From an uncultured Christensenella sp. (GTDB taxonomy: Bacteria > Bacillota > Clostridia > Christensenellales > DTU072), in NCBI GenBank assembly GCA_905210905.1, contig CAJLYQ010000048.1, positions 1-16,329 on the forward strand: a stretch of DNA of 16,329 bases, read 5' to 3'. The notes under the pieces are model-generated. The model searched no databases and was not told where the DNA came from. It saw only the letters and a program-made list of their open reading frames with translations. The translations under genes were made by a program, and so were the position numbers. Shown here piece after piece: positions 1-7,472 of this stretch (positions are counted from its first letter, which is position 1; every line of letters starts with the position of its first letter).

Positions 1-45
1 GGGTGGGCGGGCGCCTTATATACACGCTCGTGCGCGCGGACTATA

Positions 46-939
46 CTATATAATCGCGCCCACAAACTCTTCCGCGCTGAAAGGCAGCAGATCGTCTTTC
101 CCTTCACCTACGCCGATGTACACGACGGGCATTTCGTATTCCGCGCTGATCGCCATTACTACGCCGCCTTTTGCCGTTCCGTCGAGTTTGGTAAGTATAA
201 TTCCGTCTACGTCAATCGCTTCGTTAAACACTTCTACCTGACTAACGGCGTTTTGCCCGGTCGTAGCGTCAAGCACGATATAACTTCTCTTGTCCGCTTC
301 AGGAAGTTCTCTGTCAATAACCCTGTTGATCTTTTCGAGTTCGTTCATCAGGTTCTTTTTATTGTGAAGCCTTCCTGCCGTATCTACGATCAGGACGTCG
401 GTTTTTTTCGCTTTCATCGAGGCGATCGCGTCGAAAACCACGCTCGCCGGGTCGCTCCCTTCGTTGTGCTTAACTATTCTCACTCCCGCTCTTTCCGCCC
501 AGATTTCAAGTTGTTCGCTCGCCGCCGCTCTGAACGTGTCGGCAGCGGCTACGATTACGCTTTTCCCTTGTTCTTTGAACAGGTTTGCAAGTTTCCCCAC
601 GGCGGTGGTTTTGCCTACGCCGTTAACTCCGGCTATCAGCAATACGAGCGGATATTCGTATTCCGGTATCTCGTAATCAATGGATTCGATAAGGATTCTT
701 TTTAGTTCGTCTTTGGCTTTTTCGGGTACCGTAATGCGCTTTTGGTATACCGAATCTTTGAGTTCGTCAATAATTTGTTCGGTAGCGGTTACGCCCATAT
801 CGGCGGAAATAAGCGCGCTTTCGAGTTCTTCGTAAAACTCGTCGTCAAGCGCTTTCGCCTTAAAAACTTCGAAAATTTTCTTGGATATACTTTCTTTCGT
901 TTTGCGTAAACCGGATTTAATTTTATCGAAAAAGCCCAT
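46..939 (-). CDS. ftsY: Signal recognition particle receptor FtsY
   Basis: FtsY is the SRP receptor GTPase that docks ribosome-SRP complexes at the membrane for co-translational insertion. The 297-residue protein has the helical N domain (about residues 1-90) and then a complete G domain: P-loop GVNGVGKTT near 104-112, DTFRAAA near 134-140, DTAGR at 186-190, the specificity motif TKLD at 250-253 and the closing GVGEGKDDL segment. The acidic A domain of proteobacterial FtsY is missing, as is usual in Bacillota, so membrane contact would rely on the short amphipathic N-terminus. The ATG at 939 is supported by AAGGAG a few bases upstream. The gene starts 16 bases after smc ends, and no promoter is visible between them, so co-transcription with smc is likely. 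The smc-ftsY order is common in Bacillota. The stop is TAG at 46-48; too little sequence follows to see a terminator. Confidence 0.97.
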   Translation of the reverse strand: MGFFDKIKSGLRKTKESISKKIFEVFKAKALDDEFYEELESALISADMGVTATEQIIDELKDSVYQKRITVPEKAKDELKRILIESIDYEIPEYEYPLVLLIAGVNGVGKTTAVGKLANLFKEQGKSVIVAAADTFRAAASEQLEIWAERAGVRIVKHNEGSDPASVVFDAIASMKAKKTDVLIVDTAGRLHNKKNLMNELEKINRVIDRELPEADKRSYIVLDATTGQNAVSQVEVFNEAIDVDGIILTKLDGTAKGGVVMAISAEYEMPVVYIGVGEGKDDLLPFSAEEFVGAII

Positions 940-955
940 ACTTTACTCCTTGTTT

Positions 956-3900
956 TTATACGGCGGTGGCTTTTGCCTTTTCCGCAATCTCCAACGCTTC
1001 GCTGAGTTTAACCGAGAACACTTTGCTTACGCCTTTTTCCTGCATAGTTATACCGTACAGTTCGTTGGCGAGTTCCATCGTAGGTTTACGGTGACTTACT
1101 ATGATAAACTGCGTGTTTCTGCTGAATTTTCTGAGATATTTAGCATAAACGGACGAGTTACTGTCGTCAAGCGGTGCGTCTACTTCGTCGAGTATACAGA
1201 ACGGAACCGGGTTCAGTTTTATGATGGCGAATATAATCGCTATTGCGGTAAGCGCTCTTTCTCCGCCGCTTAACAAGTCGATGTTTTGCAGTTTCTTGCC
1301 CGGCGGTTCGGCTTCGATTATAATGCCTGCGTCAAGCACGCTCTGCCCGTATTCGATATCGAGATCGAGTCTTCCTTTTCCGCCGTCGAACATCTCGCTA
1401 AATACCGACGCAAAGTTCTCTTTTATCTTCGAGAAACTTTCGGTAAACTGCGTTTCCATCTTCGTAGTAAGGTCTTTAATGGTATCGGTAAGCATTTCTT
1501 TTGCCTTAACCACGTCGTCGAAGTGAATTTTGATTTTGTCGTATTCTTCCTTTAACGCGGCAAGGTCGGTTATGGCCATTTCGTTTACGTCGCCGAGTTT
1601 GGCAAGTTCTTTTTTAAGGTTCTTATTTTCCTGAACTCCTGCGGCGTCCGAATACCCTTCTATCTTCATAGAATATGCGGTTTCGTAATCGAGCCCGTAC
1701 TCTTCTCTGACTTTTTCTCTTGCGGTGTCGATTTCTTTTTGAAGATTTTCTATCATCGTTTCCGCTCTCGCCTTGCGCTCGTTGCTGGCGTTGACTTTGT
1801 CCGCACATTCTTGCATTTCGCCGTACAAAATGCTTTGACGAACGGTAAGTTTCGCCTTTTGCTCGGTTATCGCGTCACGCTTTTCCTTTTCTCTTTGCAA
1901 CTCCTCGTTGTCCGTGTTTTCCAAAACAAGACGTTCGAGCGTGGCTTTGTTGTTTTCTAGTTCTGCCGTGCGGATTTTTATCGCGCTGGTCGCGCTGAGT
2001 ATTTCCGCTCCGAGCCTTTCTATTTCTCTTTCGAGCGTGGTTATTCCCGAAGTAAGTTCTTTGCTTCTGTTTTCGAGATTCTTTACCTTAGTAATAATCT
2101 CCGTCCTTCTTACGTTCGCTTTCTGACGCTCTTCTTCGAGTTGTATCACTTCTTCGTTCATCTTGGCGAGCATATCGTTTGCACTCGTTCTCTTGTCGGT
2201 TTGGGTACCCATTTTTTGCTGTTCGGATTCCAAACGAAGAGTTTTTGTCATTATTTCTTGTTCGCACGAAGTGATACGGGCGTTAAGTTTATCGATTTCG
2301 GACAATATTTTTTCTCTTTCGAGAATCGTGTATTGTTTGCTTTGTTCCGCCGTGGAAACGTTCTTGTCGAGTTTGAAAATAAGGTTGTCGACGACGGAAG
2401 CGGTTTTTTCCATTTCTTTAAGTTCGCCGTCGATTACGTTAAGTTCGTCCACGAGTATTTTTCTCGAACGTTCGAGTTCTTCCACCGTTTTTTTGTAGTT
2501 GACGATTTCCGCTTCCAGGCTTAACATTCTGTTGCCGACGTTTTGTGTTCTGCCGCCGGTAACCGCGCCGCTTACGGCGTAGTTTTCACCGGTAAGGGTA
2601 ACGATTCTGAAAGCGTTTCTGTACTTTTCGGACATTCTGATTGCTGTGGGTTTGTCTTCGACTACGACGACTCTTCCCAGTAGAACTTCGATTGCCGGAC
2701 GATATTCTCTGTCGCATTTAACCAGGTCGGCGGCTACGCCGTAGCAACCGTCTTCTTCGAGTGCGTCGTCGAAAACCGATTCGAGCGGACGGGGGCGCAT
2801 TGCGGTAAGGGGCAGAAACGTACCTCTGCCGCCGCGGAACCTGTTAAGGTATTCGATTAAGTAACTCGTATCCTGCTGATTACGGGTCACCATATTGTTA
2901 ATGTTGTTGCCTAAGCCGATTTCCACTGCGAGCGCGTATTTAGGCGAAACGGTGATCAAATCGCCCAAAACGCCGCAAATTCTGTTCGTAACCGACGAAT
3001 CGCCGCACGTCATAAGGAATTTAACCGCCTGATCGTAGTTGGAGAAGTTGGCTTTGCTGTTTTCCTGATACGTTATCCAGGTCTTTTTCTGCGTGATCGT
3101 GTCGCGGATTTCGGCGAGTTTATCTTCCGCTTCGCGTTTTGCGACGTATTTTTTGTTAAATTCTTTTTCGAGATTTGCTTTAACTTCTTTTTTGTCTTCT
3201 CTGTCTTTTTCGATCGCCGCGATGTTTTCTTCTTCGGATTTAAGTTTACGATTGACTTCGTTAAGCGCGGTTTTCTTCTCCGCAAGGTCGGCTTTCGCCT
3301 CTTCCACGGTTTTTTCCAAACTGAGTTTTTCCGCTTTGAGTTGAGCGACGTCCCCGGTCATCGAGATGGATTCGTCCATTGCTTCGAAAATTATCGAGTT
3401 GGTAAAATCGATCTTTGTACGTTTTTCCTTAACGAGCGCGTCCGCCTCTTCGTATTCTCTTATCAGTTGTTCTTCGTCGGATTTTGCTTTGAGATAATCG
3501 TACGTTACTTTCTGATTTTCTTCGGAATAATTCCTTTTCGTAAGGGTGTTGGCTTCGACGATCTGTTTTTTCGACTTGATCTCGTTTTCCTTTTCTTCTA
3601 TGAATTTTTCCGAAATTTCAATGTTTTCTTTAAGGCGTTTTTGTTCGCTGTTTTTCGTGATGGAACTGTCGGTAAGTTTCATCATACGTTCGTAAACGAC
3701 CTTAAACTCGTCGTCGAGTTTGGACAGTTTTTGCGACGCTTCTTCGTATTCGGCGTTCGTATCGTCTTGTTTTTTCTTCGCATCGGCAAGTTGCGCGTTC
3801 GCCTCGTCGAGTTTCGCCTGAAGTTTTTTGCTTTCGGTTTCGCTGTTTTCGGTGACGTAAAGGAAGTGGTTTACTTCCAAATCTTTTATTCTCGATTTGA

Positions 3901-4561
3901 TTTCGCCGGCGCGGATTGCGATAACCGCCTGCTTTTCGAGCGGCGCGATTCTTTCTTCGTAACCTCTCAGTCTTTCCGCGGTAAGGTCAAGGTTTACTTG
4001 AGTTTTGTCAAGGCTCTTCATCGCCTCGTTTCTGCTCGCCTTGTATTTGGATATACCTGCCGCCTCTTCGAAAATTTGCCGTCTGTCTTCGGGTTTCGCC
4101 GTCAAAAACGAGTCGATTTTGCCCTGTCCGATTACCGAATAGCCGTCCTTACCTATACCGGTGTCCCGGAAAAGGTTGATAAGATTTTTCAGTTTATCGC
4201 GCTGACCGTTAATATAATACTCGCTTTCGCCCGTTTTGTACATTTTACGGGTAATAACGACGGTATCGGTATCGCTTTGCAGCGTGCGATCGGCGTTGTC
4301 GAACGTAAGGGAAACTTCGCAATACCCCATCGGCTTACGAGTATTCGTTCCCTTAAAAATAACCTGATCCATCTTGTTGCCCTTACCCGTTCTCAGGTCG
4401 GACGCTCTTTGTTCACCGAGCACCCATCTTATGGCGTCGCTGACGTTACTTTTTCCGCAACCATTCGGTCCGACGATACAAGTAACGCCGTCGTTGAATT
4501 TCAGGCACAGCCTGTCGGCAAAAGATTTGAAACCCTGAACCTCTATTTGTTTGAGGTGCAT
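956..4561 (-). CDS. smc: Chromosome segregation protein SMC
   Basis: SMC is the ATPase core of the SMC-ScpAB condensin complex, which compacts and helps segregate the chromosome. The 1201-residue length is normal. The N-terminal ATPase half begins at once, with Walker A GPNGCGKSN at 31-39. Long heptad-rich coiled coils flank a hinge at roughly 510-660, which carries the glycine-rich RGGRGTFLPL segment. The C-terminal half has the ABC signature LLSGGERAL at 1096-1104 and Walker B and D-loop FCILDEVDAPLDD near 1121-1132. All catalytic motifs are intact. The ATG at 4561 is preceded by GGAGGG at good spacing and by its own sigma-A promoter (4591-4619). scpA and scpB are not in the window, and rnc, often found just upstream of smc in Bacillota, is absent here. 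Confidence 0.98.
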   Translation of the reverse strand: MHLKQIEVQGFKSFADRLCLKFNDGVTCIVGPNGCGKSNVSDAIRWVLGEQRASDLRTGKGNKMDQVIFKGTNTRKPMGYCEVSLTFDNADRTLQSDTDTVVITRKMYKTGESEYYINGQRDKLKNLINLFRDTGIGKDGYSVIGQGKIDSFLTAKPEDRRQIFEEAAGISKYKASRNEAMKSLDKTQVNLDLTAERLRGYEERIAPLEKQAVIAIRAGEIKSRIKDLEVNHFLYVTENSETESKKLQAKLDEANAQLADAKKKQDDTNAEYEEASQKLSKLDDEFKVVYERMMKLTDSSITKNSEQKRLKENIEISEKFIEEKENEIKSKKQIVEANTLTKRNYSEENQKVTYDYLKAKSDEEQLIREYEEADALVKEKRTKIDFTNSIIFEAMDESISMTGDVAQLKAEKLSLEKTVEEAKADLAEKKTALNEVNRKLKSEEENIAAIEKDREDKKEVKANLEKEFNKKYVAKREAEDKLAEIRDTITQKKTWITYQENSKANFSNYDQAVKFLMTCGDSSVTNRICGVLGDLITVSPKYALAVEIGLGNNINNMVTRNQQDTSYLIEYLNRFRGGRGTFLPLTAMRPRPLESVFDDALEEDGCYGVAADLVKCDREYRPAIEVLLGRVVVVEDKPTAIRMSEKYRNAFRIVTLTGENYAVSGAVTGGRTQNVGNRMLSLEAEIVNYKKTVEELERSRKILVDELNVIDGELKEMEKTASVVDNLIFKLDKNVSTAEQSKQYTILEREKILSEIDKLNARITSCEQEIMTKTLRLESEQQKMGTQTDKRTSANDMLAKMNEEVIQLEEERQKANVRRTEIITKVKNLENRSKELTSGITTLEREIERLGAEILSATSAIKIRTAELENNKATLERLVLENTDNEELQREKEKRDAITEQKAKLTVRQSILYGEMQECADKVNASNERKARAETMIENLQKEIDTAREKVREEYGLDYETAYSMKIEGYSDAAGVQENKNLKKELAKLGDVNEMAITDLAALKEEYDKIKIHFDDVVKAKEMLTDTIKDLTTKMETQFTESFSKIKENFASVFSEMFDGGKGRLDLDIEYGQSVLDAGIIIEAEPPGKKLQNIDLLSGGERALTAIAIIFAIIKLNPVPFCILDEVDAPLDDSNSSVYAKYLRKFSRNTQFIIVSHRKPTMELANELYGITMQEKGVSKVFSVKLSEALEIAEKAKATAV

Positions 4562-4575
4562 ATTTCCCTCCGTGT

Positions 4576-4593
4576 AATTTTCTACTAGAAATT
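4576..4593. promoter_or_regulatory. Inverted repeat over the smc transcription start
   Basis: TTTCTA (4579-4584), one central base, then TAGAAA (4586-4591) form a perfect 6+6 inverted repeat that spans the predicted start site and touches the -10 box. Its position would suit a repressor operator or a short leader hairpin. It is short and AT-rich, so chance is possible. Confidence 0.25.
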
Positions 4594-4619
4594 ATACTTT
4601 GAAACGGGCGTTTTGTAAA
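4591..4619 (-). promoter_or_regulatory. Sigma-A promoter for smc-ftsY
   Basis: On the minus strand, a TTTACA -35 box (4614-4619) is separated by exactly 17 bases from a perfect TATAAT -10 box (4591-4596). The predicted start is near 4584, giving a leader of about 23 nt that contains the GGAGGG ribosome site of smc. No other promoter is seen before ftsY, so this probably drives both genes. Confidence 0.85.
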
Positions 4620-4638
4620 GCGTTATGTATCCCGAATT

Positions 4639-4665
4639 AAAAAACGAAGCCCGTAACGGGCTTCG
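4639..4665 (-). terminator. Intrinsic terminator of the nadD-rsfS-zinc ribbon operon
   Basis: A 9-bp GC-rich stem (CGAAGCCCG / CGGGCTTCG) with a 3-nt loop lies at 4645-4665. On the minus strand it is followed directly by six Ts (4644-4639). It sits about 27 bases after the zinc-ribbon gene stop and just upstream of the smc promoter, so it separates the two transcription units. Confidence 0.88.
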
Positions 4666-4692
4666 TCGAAAAACGTTGTTTTTTGCGTCAAT

Positions 4693-5196
4693 TTAGAGTT
4701 TTGTACCGCAATTATCGCAATATTTGCTATTGCCGTCAACGGTTTCTCCGCAGGAAGAGCAGGTTTTTTTAAGTTGCTTTCCGCATTCGGGGCAGAACAT
4801 GCTGTCCTTTTCCGTTTCCGCTCCGCAGTAAGGACAACGGGGCTTTTCTTCGGTAGATTTAACTGCGGACGCCACCGCTTTTACGGCAGGGGTGATTTCT
4901 TCGCCCATCTCGTTTACGACGGGTACTTTCTCGTTTTTCATATACCGCGCCATTTCTCTGTTGAACCCGATTACCGTAATCATAAGTCCTATCGCTATCA
5001 TCGGGAAACCGATGAAAAGGCACCAGAACAATTTCGGACCCGTCATATCGCTCGAATTAAATGCTTTAAAAAAATCGACGAAACCTACTATCGCAAATAT
5101 AAGTCCCGCGCCGAGAACGCACGGTCCGATGATTTTTAATTTCTTTTTCGTTTTTTCGTGTTTGATTTTACGTTCGTTTTCGTTGTTACCGTTCAT
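4693..5196 (-). CDS. Two-helix membrane protein with two zinc ribbons
   Basis: The protein has about 167 residues. A Lys-rich start is followed by two hydrophobic helices (about residues 22-42 and 56-76), a linker, and two C-terminal zinc ribbons of CPYC...CPEC and CSSC...CDNC form, similar to zinc-ribbon/DZR domains of many Bacillota membrane proteins. The role is unknown; such ribbons usually mediate protein or nucleic-acid contacts. I place the start at 5196 rather than the longer frame from 5238, because AGAGGAA (5202-5208) lies just upstream and the longer frame would run back into rsfS. The start is then 2 bases after the rsfS stop, so translational coupling is likely. A terminator follows. 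Existence of the gene is well supported, its function is not. Confidence 0.85.
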   Translation of the reverse strand: MNGNNENERKIKHEKTKKKLKIIGPCVLGAGLIFAIVGFVDFFKAFNSSDMTGPKLFWCLFIGFPMIAIGLMITVIGFNREMARYMKNEKVPVVNEMGEEITPAVKAVASAVKSTEEKPRCPYCGAETEKDSMFCPECGKQLKKTCSSCGETVDGNSKYCDNCGTKL

Positions 5197-5198
5197 CG

Positions 5199-5546
5199 TT
5201 ATTCCTCTATTCTTGTGATATTGTCTCCTTCTCCCCAAAGTTGTTCGAGCGCAAAATAGCCGCGCATTTCTTTATTGAAAATATGCACGATTACGCTTGC
5301 GTAGTCCACTACTACCCATCTGCCCTCTCTCACGCCTTCTTTTCTTTGTGCGTAAACGCCTTTCTTTTCCATTTTTTCTTCCAGAAAATCGCAAAGCGTG
5401 CGGACGTGGGTGTTGTTTCTGCCCGTCATAATTATCATATAGTCGGCGATTTCGGTTTTCGCCGCAACGTCGATTACCGTAAGGTCGTCTACTTTCTTTT
5501 CTTTAAGTACTTCTACTATTGCGTCTTTAAGTTCTTGCGGATTCAT
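5199..5546 (-). CDS. rsfS: Ribosomal silencing factor RsfS
   Basis: RsfS (Iojap/YbeB family) binds ribosomal protein uL14 and blocks joining of the ribosomal subunits when nutrients are short. The 115-residue protein is family length. It shows the conserved core: DYMIIMTGRNNTHV near 36-49 (family form DYFVI.TG.S..HV) and, near 75-105, EGRWVVVDYASVIVHIF followed by the aromatic- and Leu-rich YFALEQLW. The ATG at 5546 is preceded by GGAG at 6 bases spacing. It overlaps the end of nadD-yqeK by 20 bases, and the next gene starts 2 bases after its stop, so the three genes are one tightly packed unit. A nadD-yqeK-rsfS cluster is widely conserved in Bacillota, which supports the call. Confidence 0.96.
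   Translation of the reverse strand: MNPQELKDAIVEVLKEKKVDDLTVIDVAAKTEIADYMIIMTGRNNTHVRTLCDFLEEKMEKKGVYAQRKEGVREGRWVVVDYASVIVHIFNKEMRGYFALEQLWGEGDNITRIEE
5202..5208 (-). promoter_or_regulatory. Ribosome site that fixes the zinc-ribbon gene start
   Basis: AGAGGAA on the minus strand ends 5 bases before the ATG at 5196. It lies in the last codons of rsfS and favours this start over the in-frame ATG 42 bases upstream. Confidence 0.6.
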
Positions 5547-6672
5547 TCATATCTCCATCGTTTATTTTTTCTTCCCGTCTATGATTATAATACACGGCGC
5601 ACTCTTTCGTCAAGAAGTGAAAGGGCTTTCCGTCTTCGATAAGTTTTTTCATACTCGAATTAACGCACTCGACGAAACCTTTTTCAAAGTCGTTTTCGAT
5701 GGTTTTTCTTAACTCGGTCACGCCGGGATAACTTCTTCCTTCTTCCAGCATATCCGCGCAAAAAACGAGTTTTCCCAGCGTCGTCATATCGGGTTTGCCC
5801 GTAGTATGATATTTTATGGCGTTAAGCACTTCTTCGTCCGTAACTCCGTATTCGTTTTTCGCCGTTTCCGCACCCAAAAATTGATGCTCGACCGCCGGCG
5901 GAACGCCGTCCATCGCCCTGTGCAGATGTTTTGCGCAGTCGTGCAAACCTGCCGCCAAAAACACTTTTTCGTAAGGAAGCCCGAGTTTTACGTTAAGTTT
6001 GAACGCATAATAAACCGTTCTTTTGACGTGTTCGAACGTCTTTTCGGGGATAGTGTTTCCGAGTTTTTCCACGACGTCTTTATGCTCGCGGTACAGACCT
6101 TTTTCGATTATTTTTTCGTATACTTTTTCGTCGATTTCGTCGGGTTTTTCGCCGAATTCGATTTTCGCTTTCACGAGCGAACCGCTTACAGCCTTGCCGA
6201 CGTAGTTAAGCACGGTTACGTCCGCGCCGTAGTTTTTTCTCGCTTCTTCCGCTTTGCGCTCTACTTCTTCGACGTTTTCCCTTGCGACGACGGCGATTTT
6301 CATCGTTTTCGCCACGATTTCGGGCTTTATCCACTTCGAGAAGTTAAACATACTGTCGCCGCCGATTATAAAGTAGTTCTCTTCCGCCGCGTACTTTTTC
6401 TTTAACAAAGGCAAAACTTCGCAAGTAGGGTTTTTGTCTGCGTCGCGTTCTTTTTCCACGTCGTCGATAACGACGTATCCGCATTGTTTAAGGGCGGTTT
6501 CCGCAAGTTCGCGGCGCGCCTCGTAAGGCGCGGTACAGTTCTTGTGCGGCGGCGCAAAACTAGGGTATACGACTACTTTATCGAGGTTAAGTTCGTTTTT
6601 CGCGCACTCGACTATGCTCTTGTGTTCGTTATGAAACGGGTCGAACGCCCCGCCGAAAAATCCTGTTCTCAT
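5527..6672 (-). CDS. nadD: NadD-YqeK fusion: nicotinate-nucleotide adenylyltransferase plus HD hydrolase
   Basis: The 381-residue protein joins two enzymes that are usually separate neighbours. Residues 1 to about 195 are NadD, which makes deamido-NAD from nicotinate mononucleotide and ATP: GFFGGAFDPFHNEH at 4-17, FIIGGDSMFNFSKW at 101-114, and VSGSLVK near 162-168 in the place of the usual ISSTxIR. Residues from about 200 to the end are a YqeK-type HD domain with all expected metal ligands: H215, H244-D245, H263, H289 and D307. YqeK enzymes cleave diadenosine tetraphosphate symmetrically. The ATG at 6672 is the only plausible start: it places Met just before the GxxGGxFDP motif, no other start codon lies upstream in frame before a stop, and no ribosome site is seen. 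The predicted transcription start falls on this ATG. Confidence 0.95.
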   Translation of the reverse strand: MRTGFFGGAFDPFHNEHKSIVECAKNELNLDKVVVYPSFAPPHKNCTAPYEARRELAETALKQCGYVVIDDVEKERDADKNPTCEVLPLLKKKYAAEENYFIIGGDSMFNFSKWIKPEIVAKTMKIAVVARENVEEVERKAEEARKNYGADVTVLNYVGKAVSGSLVKAKIEFGEKPDEIDEKVYEKIIEKGLYREHKDVVEKLGNTIPEKTFEHVKRTVYYAFKLNVKLGLPYEKVFLAAGLHDCAKHLHRAMDGVPPAVEHQFLGAETAKNEYGVTDEEVLNAIKYHTTGKPDMTTLGKLVFCADMLEEGRSYPGVTELRKTIENDFEKGFVECVNSSMKKLIEDGKPFHFLTKECAVYYNHRREEKINDGDMNESART

Positions 6673-6678
6673 ACCGAC

Positions 6679-6707
6679 ATTATACCCCTTTTCTCGTTTA
6701 TTGGCAA
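6679..6707 (-). promoter_or_regulatory. Sigma-A promoter of nadD, predicted leaderless
   Basis: On the minus strand, TTGCCA (6702-6707) and a perfect TATAAT (6679-6684) are 17 bases apart. Only six bases separate the -10 box from the nadD ATG, so the usual start distance puts +1 on the A of the ATG at 6672. No Shine-Dalgarno sequence lies between them; the nearest G-run (GGGG) is inside the promoter spacer. Confidence 0.8.
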
Positions 6708-6731
6708 CTCCGTCCGTTAATAATTATCGAT

Positions 6732-7472
6732 ATGTCCAAACTCGATAAATTCCTTATAATAATCCTTGCCGGGTTTATTCTCACCGCACTGCTTCGTCCG
6801 CTCGTAAAAGACGTTGCGGCGGCGGCGTTTATCGCCTTTTTGTTGGTAATTTTACTGTTCGTTTTCGGAACGCATATTTATAACCGCAAAAAAAACAAGT
6901 CGGAAATCTCGGTAAGCGACGCGGAAAACGCTCTTTCGCTTATGGGCAACGAACAACTCGATTTTTTCTTCGAACGAACGCCGCCTGCGTACGCGCCCGA
7001 ACAGAAAGACGGCGGTTTTATTTTCTTCCGAAACGACGTAAAACACTTCGTTGCGCCGAATTACAAGTTTTCTCCCACGAGTGCGGACGACGTGGCAAGG
7101 TTCTATCGCGCGGCGAAAAAAAATCGGGCGGATTCCGTTATCGTACTCGGTCGGCAACCGTCGAGAAACGTTCTCGTTTTCGCTTCTTCGCTAGACGTAA
7201 GGTTCGTTTTTCTCTCTTCGGGTAAACTGCACAAATACCTGTTAAAACAAAACGCCTTAATGCCGAAACCGCGCAAAACAAAAAAACCGTCGAAACCGTC
7301 GTTAAAAACGGTTTTTAACGGTATTTTCCTTAAAGATCGGGCAAAATATTATCTTTTAAGCGGCATAAGCGTGGCTTTTCTTTCGTTCCTTACGCCGTAT
7401 AAAATTTACTACCTTGTCGCAGGCGGACTGTGCCTTATTCTTGCCGGGGTGTGTTTTTTCCGAAAAACTTAG
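6732..7472 (+). CDS. Four-helix membrane protein of unknown function
   Basis: I do not recognise this 246-residue protein. It has two N-terminal hydrophobic helices (about 7-22 and 28-48), a soluble middle (50-200) and two C-terminal helices (about 206-222 and 226-243), ending in basic residues. By the positive-inside rule the middle faces the cytoplasm. That part has alternating strands and helices, including a run near 130-170 (RADSVIVLG, then VLVFASSLDVRFVFLSSGKL) that could belong to a Rossmann-like or restriction-endonuclease-like fold, but no catalytic motif is clear. A Lys/Pro-rich segment (178-195) precedes the last helices. It is the only clear plus-strand gene, divergent from nadD by 59 bases, with no obvious ribosome site. 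Its codon use matches the neighbours. Its stop overlaps the stop of yhbY on the other strand. Confidence 0.75.
   Translation: MSKLDKFLIIILAGFILTALLRPLVKDVAAAAFIAFLLVILLFVFGTHIYNRKKNKSEISVSDAENALSLMGNEQLDFFFERTPPAYAPEQKDGGFIFFRNDVKHFVAPNYKFSPTSADDVARFYRAAKKNRADSVIVLGRQPSRNVLVFASSLDVRFVFLSSGKLHKYLLKQNALMPKPRKTKKPSKPSLKTVFNGIFLKDRAKYYLLSGISVAFLSFLTPYKIYYLVAGGLCLILAGVCFFRKT

Noticed and set aside
1..45. Possible feature after ftsY
   Set aside because: The 45 bases hold GC-rich sequence without a U-tract hairpin or start signal; too little to call anything.
3341..4588. Long open frame (415 codons) on the plus strand
   Set aside because: It lies wholly antisense to the intact N-terminal part of smc, has no ribosome site, and its composition (Phe/Val/Arg-rich) is the mirror of the smc codons.
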